A stretch of 64,000 nucleotides of DNA from Rachycentron canadum (taxonomy: Eukaryota > Chordata > Actinopteri > Carangiformes > Rachycentridae). Shown in pieces: positions 13,381 through 25,645 of this stretch. The stretch spans positions 18,158,337-18,222,336 of the forward strand of contig CM076649.1 in NCBI GenBank assembly GCA_038496675.1, read 5' to 3'. Both the position numbers and the translations under genes were made by a program. Position 1 is the stretch's first letter. Each line of letters opens with the position of its first letter. The notes under the pieces were generated by a model that was not told the DNA's origin, made no database searches, and saw nothing but the letters and a program-made list of their open reading frames with translations.

Positions 13381-13884
13381 CCTTGTGATAATGGAAAGTG
13401 TGGCTAAGAATTCACTTTTCTGTTTCACATGCTAGCTTTTTGGAGGAGACACGGCTCTGACCCAACAAGGAATTGTGGATTTGAAACATTTATCAACAAA
13501 ATCAGGAAACATAAGTGTAGCACAGGTCACAGTGGAAATTTCATAAAGCTTTCAATGATGGGTAGTTAATGGTTTATATTTTGTTGTAGAACTGTTGCTG
13601 TTGCTGCTGTAATGTGGTATCTCTGATGAGTAGTGCAAACTATTAATGAGTATAATACATTTTTTAGTCTACCCATCCTATATCACCACCAACCGTCACT
13701 GATTACCATGATATCCTGATACTTGTTCACCAAGGACGGAGTGAAGAAAGGTGAAGATATCTGGGCAGAGAGCAGCAAAATAGAGGAGAGAGACTTTCAG
13801 GATAGGAAAGACAGGCAGCACAAAATTATGAGAAAGAACAGGACTTACAGGTCTGTTTTAGTCACGTTGAATGTATAGTCTGTA

Positions 13885-13940
13885 CCAGATTTCACGGAAA
13901 CTCATCCAGTAGTTGTTGCGATATTTCACCAAAAGGGACT
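13885..13940 (-). repeat. Inverted single unit of the periodic repeat
   Basis: ACCAGATTTCACGGAAACTC and ATCCAGTAGTTGTTGCGATA are the reverse complement of the unit core seen at 14.9-15.3 kb. Confidence 0.5.
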
Positions 13941-14866
13941 AATCAGCATACTGTTATTTCCACCCAGCTCTGCTCGGAGCATGGTTAAAAAACAAGCATA
14001 CGCAGGCAAATGTTGATATTCAAAGTAAACTTAAATAAAAAAACTGGAGAATTAGTGAGAAAAAGTCAATTACTGCAGTACATAGTGGTGGAAGTACATA
14101 GTTGGGAAAAGGGAATAGCAACAGGGACTGATATGTTTCCCAGAATAAGATAAAAAAAAAGAAAAAAAAAAGTAAAATGGACATTGAGTGATTCACAGGG
14201 AAATGTCAGCCAAAGTGTGTCTCAAGAAACAGAAGCATGCAACAATGTAGAATATGTATATTTAACAGTGAGAGAAAGTTCAAACAGCACTAAAGGTCAT
14301 TGCGTCGTGTCTTGAGGCCAACTGGATGACATCTGACAGTATGCTAATTATACTGCTGCTGCAGCTGAGCCTGTAATGCCACTGCAGTGCTGTACAACTG
14401 CTTTGAATGGAGCCACAACAGACAAATGTGCTTTAAATCTCCATAGTTAAAAGTTAACATTACATTTATGCCAGTTTTATAGTAAACAGTTCTGCAGAAG
14501 TTAAGGGGAACTTGATAAATTATTAACATCGGTTTAATCATCATGGGTGCTTCTCAGTCTGTGCATCTAAAACACTGTAAAATCTTAAGCTGATGGAAGA
14601 GTTATGGAAGAGTTTTTCCGGTTCTGAGAAAAATGTTATATTATTCTAAGCTTAAGATTACACATTTTAATGTAAAGCATGTTTAACAACTTGGTGGCTG
14701 TCAAAAAAAAACACCACTGGCTTGTATCACAGTTTCTGTTTGCATTTCAGTTTTTGGAGCATGAGGGACTAAAGGTCTGATACTTTGGCCTCGAATACAA
14801 CAATTTCCCCCATTTTCTTTTAGCCACACTGTGGCAATGTGTGCCTAACCCTGACCCTATGAGATT

Positions 14867-15430
14867 GACGTTTTTGGTGTTGACTGATATATTTTGACAA
14901 CTACTGAATGGATTTCCATAACCTTTGGTACAGTCACTCAAAGCCTCCACAAGATGAATCCCAACACCTCTGGTGAGCCCCTGATATTTTATGGAATTCA
15001 TTTTTATTTATATAGCACACTGTGATAAAAAAAAAAAAAGTTTACATTAAATATACTCACCATGCTTGACATTGTAATATCCTGAGGCAGTGTCATTATT
15101 AAGACAAACTTTGAAATTATCTATTTGATGAATTGGACAAAATTTGATACAGACATTTATGGTTCCCAAAGATGACTCCTGATGACTTTAGTGACTCCCT
15201 CACTTTTCCACTTTTCACCTCGCAGGCTTACATTTTCGGTTAATATTATTGGATAATTGGATGGCTTGCCACGAAATTTGATACAGACATTCATGTCTCT
15301 CATCATCAGACTCATCATCTATTGCAATAACGAGGCAATAAATTAAAAATTTCAAATGTTCTGTGTTACATCTGAATATTTGCTAAATCAGTGAACGTTA
15401 GCATTGCCATTGTGGGCACATTGCGTATTC
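14867..15430 (+). repeat. Internally periodic dispersed repeat
   Basis: Three diverged units of the type 'attggatgg.tt.ccatgaaatttg.tacagacattcatg' occur at about 14895, 15121 and 15250, followed by a tail with GTTAGCATTGCCATTGTG. This is a widespread fish repeat. A single inverted unit is found at 13885-13935. Confidence 0.6.
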
Positions 15431-15645
15431 TGTCCAGTCAGCGACAGAATATAAGACACTGGGTATTTGCAGAACTTAAGTATTCTAAAATCGCTACATA
15501 AAATTTTAGCAGTGATGCTGATGTTGTCCCTTCCTCCTTTAATCAAATTGGAATATTAAGGATCTAGAAAGGGGAAAACGTGAGTAAATCATTCAGTCTG
15601 TCTCTTGTATGTCCAATATATATGGAACTGCAATCCTAAAACCAT

Positions 15646-16087
15646 GGTGGCCCTAAGAGCTCAACACGCTGCAATTTCAGAAAACATATGCAAGCAGTCA
15701 AAACACAAGCCAATTCAGAAAACTTCCTAACCGCAGCAGCTGGTTGGAGTCCGACCTGCAGACCTTTGCTGCATGTTATCCCCACCTCTCTTTCTCTCAC
15801 TGTCACTGTCAGAATAAATAGCCTAATTTAAAAAACAATAATAATAAAATTTAAAAAATTGATTTATCCAGCTGGGACGCTCATGCTGTTCAATGCTTTT
15901 AATGTCAAAAGTCACAAAGAATTGAACTACAATTGAATCCCAGCCGGGTTCATTATCTGTTGTGTTATGAGTATTTGCAGCACGTTTGTGTATTTGGTTG
16001 TGTTGGGAGTATTTGCACTGCCTGTGTTGTCAAACTGATTTGCATGTGTTTTCTTAAGCTGTGGTGCGTTGAGGTCTTTGGGCTGGC
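15646..16087. mobile_element. Inverted-repeat element (family B), copy 1
   Basis: It begins GGTGGCCCTAAGAGCTCAAC then GCTGCAATTT and ends in an imperfect inverted version, AAGCTGTGGTGCGTTGAGG. The same terminal sequence marks the copy at 52208-52603. Non-coding. Confidence 0.5.
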
Positions 16088-18248
16088 GTATATAATCACA
16101 TGTGTCTCTTGATCCATGATTTTCAAACACCCGGTTGCTCACTCCTGTTTATTGTCTTACAAATGCAACGTACAGCAATTTGCAATTTCTGACCTTTTAC
16201 CCAAGTTGATGTTATTGTGCCACATAGTGCTTTAGTTGAGAGACAAGTCATTTATACTGCAACATAACTTTGGTAAACCGTTGTTTTGAATAATGGAGTG
16301 TTTGGCTGAGAAGATCAAGAGAGGATCAGTGCGGCAGTCAGCCATATCTCCCACAGGAGCCCACTGAAAAACACAAACTCTGTTAATTTTCTCCCTGGCT
16401 CATGCCTCAGGGGTAGAGCAACATTTGTGAAGCCTACCCTGGAAGTGTGACCTTGGGCCCTGGCCTAGTACTTCGACAGGGAAGGCTAAACGGGTTTTGC
16501 ATACCAAGAGAGGTGCCTTCTTGTTTTCAGTCCAGTGGGGAGCCACATAATAGCAGACTGGAGCAAGTTGAACGATTCCTCCCTCCAACATCCCCTCTGT
16601 TTACTTTGTCCTGAACACCTGCTGTCTCTCAGCTTGTAAATTAGAGGGTGCAGCACAGGAGCAGTGTACTGTATATGTGGGAGTGCGGCACACAAGGATT
16701 AATTGCCAGCACAGCGATAAGAGCCCTCCTTTTCTCTGTTTCTTTCTACCATCTCAGAAGCTCTACTGCTGAAGCCCTCCGAGCACCTCACCACCTCTGC
16801 CAAAACAGATCAATGTAAATGAATGAGGATACATGTGCGGTGACACAACCAAAGCTCAGGCCTTCACACCTCCCTCTAATTTATATATTTATCTGTTGGT
16901 TGGACATCTGCTAACAAGTTTCAGCTTAATAAGAAGAAGGCAATGAACTCTACTGGCTGGAGGAAGCTAAGAAATGAGGAATATGGGTTGAAAATGGGAT
17001 TGTTTTTCAATAATGTCTGTTCATGCGCATCCAGCCAATCTAATTTCACTACTTATTTAATAAATCTACTCAAATATAAACCTACTCAAGCCTACACCAC
17101 AGACCAAACTGAGTAATACAATAGTACCAACATTTTTAATGCATAACTCTCATGTATGGTTAAGAATATTTACATACAGCTTATTCCCCTAACCCTTTAG
17201 GCTCACACAGTAGCATTTAGGTATTATTTTTAGCCATACCAGTTGCAAAGCTCTGTGGATGTCAGCCCCTTTTTTTCGTTCACAAATGTCTTCAAAATCA
17301 AATAGAGTTTAATAAAGAAAGAAGCAAAAACAATCTGGCTTCAATTAGATAATGAGTTGTTTAGAAGACACATGAACTATTGTGTCATATAGAATTATTT
17401 CATTGTAACAATTGAGGGTGGGGGTGGGGGGTTATGTTATTATTTTTATTTTAATTATATTTGTATATGTGAAATGGAGCACTGTAGCATAACATTTTCC
17501 AGCAAGGCAGTAATAAAATATTTCTGATTCTGAAGTATTGATGTTTAATAATAATGATGATAATGGTGCTCAATATTCAGATGTTGCATTTCTTTTCATT
17601 ATAAACCTTATTAACCTTGTTAAGAGCCAGATGTACACACACACACACACAGACACACACACATACACATAGTGAGCAAGAGGAGAGAAAGCTAAATGAT
17701 AAAATACTGAACTTTAACCTATTGAGTTATTGACATAATATAATTATAGCCTACACTGGGTTTCTGATATGACCATGTAGAACATGTGGCCTCCACTGGG
17801 GCCACGTGTGGTTGCTGAAACGATCAAAGAATACAATATTTATATTTGATTAACGTCTGTGTCATATTCAGTTGCAGCCTTGACACTGAAACTGTAATGT
17901 AAGGTGTCAGTTTAATGTAATGTTGCTCATATGATGTCAGTCTCACTATCAACAGGTCTTTATCCTCATCTATTTTCGGAGCCGTGTGCATCACAGGTAA
18001 AACATTGGCATGAGCTATACATGTCCACACTCACCTGTTATTATGGCCAATGAAAAAAAACCAAGACATTTCCAACACACGCCACGAGGTGTGTCCCAGG
18101 CCTTAGAATCAAAAACGATGGATCAGTGATGTATCAAATGTATGAAATTTTTTAGAATCATTTAGAATTTTCTGATCAGATCAGAAACTGGCTGGGATCT
18201 ATAATGACCAAGCAGAAATTTTCTGATCTGGCTTTCATGCTCATTCAG
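16088..18248. other. No gene seen; flank of the orphan exon
   Basis: Unique DNA with a G-rich run (17416-17431) and a CA repeat. A short inverted repeat TTCTGATC-a-GATCAGAA lies at 18169-18185, about 65 bases before the orphan exon. Confidence 0.5.
17635..17670 (+). repeat. CA microsatellite
   Basis: Imperfect CA repeat with AGAC and ATAC interruptions. Confidence 0.9.
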
Positions 18249-18332
18249 GGTGATCTGACTTCAAACATGTCACTGGAGAAGAACGTGGACATCTACGCCG
18301 GCTACGAAAAGAAGTGCCTTCTGTTGCACAAG
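18249..18332 (+). CDS. Putative orphan coding exon, protein not recognised
   Basis: An 84-base stretch lies between a pyrimidine-containing acceptor ending CTCATTCAG and a donor GTAAGC. It is open in only one frame (28 codons; the other two have stops). It is richer in GC than its surroundings and mostly ends codons in G or C: GDLTSNMSLEK, then NVDIYAGYEKKC, then LLLHK. These features are what a real exon of a conserved gene looks like. I do not recognise the protein, and no neighbouring exon in a compatible frame was found in the window. It could belong to a gene with large introns running convergently toward the contactin. A retained pseudo-exon is also possible. Confidence 0.5.
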
Positions 18333-18870
18333 GTAAGCAATGATTGTGTTTAATTCTTAGGCAGTAAAAGGCTAAACGTGTGCTAATTTACTCACACTAA
18401 TGGTTTGGTAACATTTGGGGCTATGAAAAGTCACCTGCTGGTATTCCGATTATAATTTTTCGCGTTAATTTATTTTCAGTTGTTTTCTCTTGATTTTTTT
18501 GTGAAGCCGTAGCATTAAAGTTTAAACTACACCAGTGCCAGTGGAGTGTCATCAGCTCAAGCAAGACAAACAGTGCTTCCCCAGTTAAAGCTAAAAATAG
18601 ACAATTAGAACTACACTGAAGTGGAAACAACATCGGCCCTTCCTGATCCCAGAACAGCTTTCGGTCTCATAAAGGATCCGTTGCCTGTTTGCATTCATCA
18701 TGTAAATTACTGCCCTCTTGTGGTTGCAGAAGGGTGTTCTCTCCGAAAGATAGCTTGACTTCCAGTCGTTGTAGACATCATGTCATTCGTCATTTTCGTG
18801 GGTGTGATCATGTCCCATTGACAAAGACTAGAGTTTGTAAAGCAGAGAGGTAAGCAGCTCTATTAGGAGG

Positions 18871-18922
18871 TTTGTGCATTGAGGATAATCTTGGATCTTT
18901 GACTGGTGATCAGCTACAGCCA
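18871..18922 (+). repeat. Dispersed repeat family D, copy 2
   Basis: TTTGTGCATTGAGGATAATC, TTGGATCTTTGACTGGTGAT and CAGCTACAGCCA match the copy at 10.06 kb with small gaps. Confidence 0.5.
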
Positions 18923-19099
18923 ATGTGTGCTAACGTCCTTGACTCAGCTTCTACCGTTCTGAGATCAGCTACAATATTGCAGACTCATCATCTCGGCTCT
19001 GCTTGCTGTTGCAGTCACTGCATGCCACTGACATGTGAGTAAAACCCTGAGGATATAGGAACAACTCCCAAAATTGAAATAAATATTAGCTGCCAAATA

Positions 19100-19175
19100 T
19101 TTTAGCATTGTTATGGTCAGCATGTGTCCATGCTAACGTGCTGATGTTAGCATTGAACACGTGTTACGTGCCAAA
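19100..19175 (+). repeat. GCTAAC/TTAGCAT-rich repeat remnant
   Basis: CCATGCTAACGTGCTGATGT and TAGCATTGAACACG resemble the tail of the same widespread fish repeat that ends the block at 15.4 kb. Confidence 0.45.
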
Positions 19176-22100
19176 GTGCCAACTATTTTCAGTGAAAAGT
19201 CTTGTGAAATTACATCACATGCAAACTTGCTAATAGATCACAATACAAAGCTTTAATCATTATGTCCAAGATTAAAAGGAAAATCAAGGTTATAAAAATC
19301 GCTGCTTTCAAAGAATCACAGTGATTCTGTAAAGAACCTTGGATGTGTGCCTGTGCAATTTACTGGGACACACACCAGCCAAATATTGAGTCAGAAATCA
19401 TAAGCATAAAGCATAAAAACATAAATAAACTTCAGTAGACATTACCTGCTTTTTGAAAGTAGGTTACACTCATGTAAATATGTTGACTTCTCTATTTTTA
19501 AAAAAATTCTGGTCCACATAACTCAGAATGTGCATTTTATCTTATTTTACATTTTACATTACAAATTTTTCTACATTCACCTGGGATCCACGCTGCACAA
19601 TAGCTGGTGATTAGATGGCTCCAATTAAAACCTGCAAGGCTGCACATGCACAGGATCAGTCAAATCCTACAGGTAATAATGAAGAGAGGGATGATGTCAA
19701 TGTGTTTTTCATGTTTAGCAGGTTGTTTTTAAACAAATCCAACATTACTGTAATAATAGGCATGGTCAACACAGACAAATAAAGAGCGGCCCCCAGGGTA
19801 AATCAAGGGTGGTTAAACCCCCGGTGTGCGTCATATAATGTGTATGCCAGCTGATCTTAATGCATGTTTCTCCTGCTTAAATATAATGAATTCAGCAATA
19901 TAATCCAGCCATGTACACATGTGAGTACAGTCGGCTTCAAAGAGAAGTAGGCTAATGCCTGCAGTAGTTTTAGATAGCCAGGTTTTGTTATAAGTGAGAC
20001 TTCTGCTGCTAACCCATTACAATGCAGGCAAATGAAATCTTTTTCGGGCCATCCTGAGTTTGAAAAAAAAATGGTTGAAATGAACAAGCAGAAGCATATC
20101 TTCACAACAAAACGCCTCAATAACTCAGACCTCATTGGTGATTGTTTCAACTGATACTTCTTTGTATTTGAGAAATTCTCCTTATGAGAGCTGTTCTGGT
20201 CTGTTTTATTCATTTATCATTTATTTATTACATATTTATCATTGAAATGTTTCCATATATAGATGTAGTTATTTACATGGCAATTTTATTTTTACAGCAG
20301 CCCGGTTTCACTTGGAGTTTAAATAATATCATAACATTTCTAAGACACAGTTTCTAGGTTACATACCTGATGTAAAAGACGAGTTGTCTCTGAACTGTAG
20401 TTGAACCCCAGCCCCCCAAACGGCCTCACAGATCCGCTGGCTTAAGTCTTTTAGTTCAGGTTAAAGTCCATGGGTGATCGAAGTGTTGCTTTACTGCAGC
20501 AATTTGTTTAGTATTCAATTTCCTGGAACTGTTTCTGTTTTTAAATCTTGCTTCCAAACATGTTTTTGCAGATTTTCCTCTCTGAATAATGACTGTTTAG
20601 TGGTTGCATAATAGTTTTTTGTCATGCCATCACATCCATCTGTTGGTTTTGTTGTTATATCTTTCATATTGATTTCTTTTTTGGATGGATTTGCTTCTTT
20701 GTGCCAAAGTTGTTCTTACTTCTTTTGCTCTACAGATGCTCTTATGATACTACAAATTTTGTAACTGCACTTTACTGCTTTCCTCTGCTCCTTGATTGAA
20801 AAGTGAAAGTGGTGGTTATTATTATTACTCAAGACTCAACATTATAAAACTCTACAGCTTTAACAATGCAACAATCAGAAGCCGATACACAACAGCAATT
20901 TTGAATAGCTGGTTGAGTGAAATTCGATTTAAGTGATCCAACACAGCTTGCTTATTGGTGATAATGAGGAGGCTTTAGAACAGTGTTCTTTTTCCTCAGA
21001 TACTCAAAGCAGAAAAGATGGAGCCGCATCAGTCTTTGTATTTGATTAAGGGATCGTTTAGCATAGGCAGCATTACAACTTCTCCCAGAATTGATTTGAC
21101 AGCCCTAAGCCTGCCTCTTTTTGCAGCTCGCACATCCCATCTGTTTGTCACCTCTTAATATGAACGGAGTCACTCGAGCTGAAAATGTGTTGCAAGACTA
21201 ATATTTACGGAATACCAGTTATCCTAATGTGTGCTGGAGCTAGCAGCATAATGCCTGAACATTGAGCTTATGGTGCTCCCTGCATGACAAATATGCGCTG
21301 GTGTCAGTGATACATGTGATTAGAATAGGCAGTCCCCGGAGCATTACACCGTCCTAATGGAGATGCAGTGTGCAGGGCAAAAAGGCTGGACCATGTTTGA
21401 CAGTATTTAAAGCGCCAATGATGATGTTCTGAGAAGCGTTGCTTTAACATGGACAGTCAATTCCATTGACTAGCATCATTAATAGGTCAAGGCCACCTAA
21501 TAGCTACACTCTGTCTCGTTGATCATTTTAACCCCTTCATTCCTGAACATGGTTATGAGTCAGCTGCTGCTCTGCTCTAAGCATTCATCATTTTTAGCAA
21601 GGAGAGATAGACATGCACTCACTGCCTAAACAATGTGAATCAACACTTTGCATGCAAATTTTCTATGACTGTCTCTTTTATGTGGAGAAAAGGGATTAGA
21701 ACACAAGTTACTTTCCCGAGTGTGCATTACTCAGTTCACTGCAGCTGAAAATGGTTAGTAGTTAATCATCTGAAAATTGATTTTGCATTTTTTTCCCCCA
21801 GACTTGCTGGCTTTAAAACCTCACTGAGCATTTTAATGTGACTGTCATCAGTGCCTGGAAAAAGTGTTGTTACTGCACCGGGCTAAATTGAGCCTTTCAA
21901 CAGACCAAGGGGATATCGAGACCTGACAGAGGCAAACCTCAAACCCAGAAGCTCATCTCATATTGAATTATTTACAGGCAAAAAGAGATCAATTTTCAAA
22001 GGTAATGGCAAATCTGGTGTCCTGTCCTCAGAAGTACAGTCCCCATCTTTGTTTTTCAGCGGACTGTCAGAAACTGTTGAAAATCACATAAATATAAATC

Positions 22101-23039
22101 AGCGTGTGTTTTGTAACAGAGCTATTTGTGTGCAAAGATCAGGGACAATGATTCTGATTCGCTCCTTCAAAGTAAAATCCCATTTAATGTGCTCAGAGCA
22201 CTGTCAGATCATTTTAAAAACCACATAAATAAAAATAAGCAGAAATTGCCGCAACTGGCAGATATTGCTGCTGATACTCCTTTTTTCTTTCTTTTTCTTT
22301 TTTTTTCTATTTTTTTCCCATAATTTGGCTTACTTTTTTCACATGTTTATGTTTACTGGGACAGATTGAAAATATTCTCCACTTCCTGCTGGTTTAACAT
22401 GCAATCTTAAAAGTTCAAACATCAAAATAGAAAACTTTTTGCCCTCAGCTAGGGCTGAAAAGTTGGTATATCAATAAAAGTACAATGTGACAAAGTGAAA
22501 CGAGACACTGAAGCCTCTTGCTGCTCTGAAGTGACAAAAAAATAAATAAATTTGAAAAAAAAAAAAGACAAAAACATCAGATCTGTGGCAGGACATGAAA
22601 AAAATACAGCTCTTGAGGTCTTTTCAAACTTTATTTCACCTTATGAATACACTTCTTTTCATTGTGTTTGTGATGCTTGATGCTGGAATGATAATCCAGC
22701 CGTAGTTGTGCTGATGAGATTGTGTTCTATTTACATTTAACCATGCATTAACAGGCACTTTTCCTTTCCAGATACCAGATTCAGATATGAATTACATGTT
22801 CATAACAGGTGTAACTAGGCTCATACAATGAGGCAGGTGTAATGTCTAGATTACTTTATTATAGGAATTGAACCATGTGTGAGCCTGTGTCTGTACATGC
22901 CTCCAGTCATCTCAGTGGTCAGGGTTACACATGAACTCATACCTAAGTACGACACAGTGGCTTGTCTGAGTAAATGTTATCACTTTGCGGACGAGCCGCA
23001 AATTTTTCACTTTTGTCTCTGAATTATAAATGTGCCACT

Positions 23040-23305
23040 GGATGAATGTGCCACTGATTTTTATCTACGCGTGAGGGATTGGAGTGTTAATTAATTAAAC
23101 AGCCCTGTCTATTTACTCGGATCTTTAATTACAAGTGAATTAAACAATGCCCAATGTGAGTTATGTCTAATCAGAGGAATAGATTTCACCAATTAAAGTG
23201 CCCTCCAGTCTGGAGGTGAGAGTAAAAATATGTCGCGGACTTGCTCATAAATCCAGGTATTGATTTGAACGCCAAGGCGGGGGTGATTCAATAAATATAG
23301 CACAG
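23040..23305. other. Possible conserved non-coding element
   Basis: A repeat-free stretch with several TAATTA/TTAATTAA-type sites (GTTAATTAATTAAAC, CTTTAATTAC) and a balanced composition that looks constrained. There is no open frame. This is judged by eye only. Confidence 0.25.
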
Positions 23306-23599
23306 CTCTCTCTCTGTGCATTGCAATGTCAATTCCCATACACAGACAGAGACAATGACTGGGAACCATTTAGCTGACTGCTGATAGCATCAGGAGCTCA
23401 GAATATTGTTCTTAATGTCAGAGAAGTTGCTGTGACTTTTAGTGCAAAAGTTTTAATGGGAGACCTTGGACAGCACTTTTACATTTTATATTTAGTTTTA
23501 TAGGGAACATTGCAAAGACTGTAGGAGAATGTAGTGTCGTATGGGATTCTCTTTAAAGTTTAATTTTAGAACACAAGAAATCAGACCCTAAACTCAGTG

Positions 23600-23676
23600 A
23601 CCATGTGGGTAAGTGTATTACATTGCAATTCCCCCACCGTGGGACAAATAAAAAGAATTTGAATTTGAATTTCAGT
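23600..23676 (+). repeat. LINE 3'-tail-like sequence
   Basis: TGCAATTCCCCCACCGTGGG then ACAAATAAAAAG and GAATTT repeats look like the 3' end of fish LINEs ('..gggacaaataaag' plus a short tandem tail). A shorter relative, AATAAAATATTTCTGATTCTG, is at about 17513-17535. Confidence 0.45.
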
Positions 23677-23730
23677 TTACAGTGGCTGTGATTAGAGAAT
23701 ATAATATGTGACTTAGGATGTAGTTTCACA

Positions 23731-24255
23731 TTAAAGGGGCTATTTGTAAGCTCGGAGGGGGAGGCTGTGATTATCACTTGGCAAGTGCTTTGGCCATAGT
23801 TGTCTTCATTATATAAGAGGTTATAATATACAATCTGAACAATGCTACTTCTTCAGGGTGTGTTGAGCTGCTAGCTGGTTAGCGTGCTAATTTCAGTGGA
23901 AGAAAAGACACAATTTGAGAGTTAAAATTGGAGGGGTGGTACAGTGGTTAGCAAGAAAATTCTGGGTTCGATTCCCAGGCCCAGGACCTTTCTGTGTGGA
24001 GTTTGCATGTTCCCCCTGTGCCTGCGTGGGTTCTCACCGGGTACTCCGGCTTCAAAAGACATGCCAAAGACATGCATGTTTCGGTTAATTGGTGACTCTA
24101 ATTTGCCCGTGGGTGGAGTGCGAATAATGGTTTGACTCTATATGTCAGCCCTGTGATAGACTGGCAACCTGTCCAAGTAGTATAGATAATGGATGGATGG
24201 AGTTAACGTTGGAGCTGCTCTCCACCTCTGGAGACTGTTGGTGAGTAAAGGATTG
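23731..24255 (+). mobile_element. Short inverted-repeat element (family A) hosting a SINE
   Basis: It starts TTAAAGGGGCTATTTGTAAG and contains GCTAGCTGGTTAGCGTGC and CCACCTCTGGAG, all shared with copies at 38.4-38.7, 57.0-57.4 and 63.3-63.6 kb. It is interrupted at 23926-24200 by a SINE. Its right end is not clear. No coding sequence is present, so it is probably a non-autonomous DNA element. Confidence 0.6.
23931..24200 (+). mobile_element. tRNA-like SINE
   Basis: GGTGGTACAGTGGTTAGCA is followed by a box-B-like GGTTCGATTCC at 23965-23975, then the standard body (GTGTGGAGTTTGCATGTTCC, GGTTAATTGGTGACTCTAA) and the tail GGATGGATGG. It is flanked by AGTTAA at 23920-23925 and 24201-24206, a probable target-site duplication. 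The sequence belongs to a very common fish repeat. A truncated second copy lies at 29381-29455. Confidence 0.75.
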
Positions 24256-25394
24256 ACGATGATGAACTTGTGTTGTTTCTTCTAGGCTGGTCTGAACAAT
24301 TTAACCTACCATTGGCTATATATCAATAGCAAGTGCTATGTTTTATCAACACTATGGAAAGCACTGGATGAAATAAAGGCAAAATAAAATATTTACCACA
24401 AATAATGTTTCTATGGTGGTGGACATACAATGCATATGCACAAAAACCTTGTACACAACTGGTATTTACAGGGATAAATGGATGAATATGTGGAGATAAG
24501 GTATCCACATCCTTCAGAGCACATTCCTGGTGTTTTTTTTGTAACATGAGTTTGATATAGTTAAGTGGAAAGGAAATAAGTATATGATGGACACAGTCTA
24601 GTAATAAAACATTGTTTAAATTAACATTTTACATTTAATTGTGTTTATTTAATTTGAAGCCATCACTTAATTGTATAATTATTTTTTATTGTTGTTGCAG
24701 GTAGGATTTCATTTCCCAGTGTTTATGTTCTTTTCATTTCAACTATTTGAGTTAAGAGCGGTATTTCTGATCTTTGATGGCAATAAGATTTCATGAGATG
24801 TTGATGATGGTTTACAGGCACATTTGTCTATTTCATGATGAAAACAGGTGCTATAGATAGCTACTGTTGTGCATAATGGCGGTGTGCAATTACTGCTGCC
24901 ATAATCAGAGGACTTACTTATTGCAGTCAATTAAAATGCACCGCTGACAGGTCTTAAAGATGGTGGAGCAGTCAGAAGTATGATATGGAAACAGGCGATT
25001 AACAGAAAGCCATAGAAAACCATGGTGCTGCATGTGCTCACCCTCTTTCAGAAGATGAAAGAGAAGTTTAAACATAGCTTGGTAAATGTGACATAAGGAG
25101 TGTGTGTGTTTATTCATGTGAGAATAACAGTTTAGTTCACTGAAAATGCAACACAATTCAATACAGCTTAAGTCCAAAGTGCAGTGAAGTATGGTGTCAT
25201 GGCTCCTGTTGAATTCAACAATATTTACGTGTATATACAGGACAAAAAAGATGGATTCGATTTCCCATGGAGATTAAACACACAAAGATCAACGTGTGTG
25301 TTAGATACCAACATTCAGATTATTTCATAGTGTTTCAGTGTCAAGTCATAGCATGTTACCTAATGTAAATATAGTATATACTGAGGGGAGAGCT

Positions 25395-25645
25395 AAACCC
25401 AGAACGGACCCATGAAGGATATCACAGAGACGATCTGAACTCTGCCGTGACCTCAGATAAAGTTCTGTGCAGCAGATAGCGAAAACGCAGCCTAAAGCAG
25501 TGGTATAGATGCCAATCCAGAGAGTAGGAGTGAATGATCGTCTGTGTCAAAAGCTGCACTAAGATCTCGGAGAACTAAAACAGGATTTTCCACCTTAGTT
25601 ACTAAAAGCAAGTCATTCATCACCTTGAGAGCAGCTGTCTCGCTG
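25395..25645 (-). mobile_element. LINE reverse-transcriptase fragment (Rex1/L2-like)
   Basis: The minus strand contains VMNDLLL, then VLRDLSAAFDTDDH near 25540-25600, a clear match to the LLDLSAAFDTVDH motif holding a catalytic aspartate of Rex1/CR1/L2-type reverse transcriptases. About 120 bases on, a degraded HGSVLG stands where GVPQGSVLGP is expected. The reading frame breaks between them. No other part of the element is visible. Confidence 0.75.

Larger units (their letters stand above)
18923..23599. other. No gene seen
   Basis: Unique DNA. I looked for a partner of the exon at 18249-18332 and found none that I can support. Confidence 0.5.

Noticed and set aside
23931..24030. Possible tRNA gene (GGTTCGATTCC box)
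   Set aside because: The sequence continues into a known SINE-type body and cannot fold as a complete tRNA.
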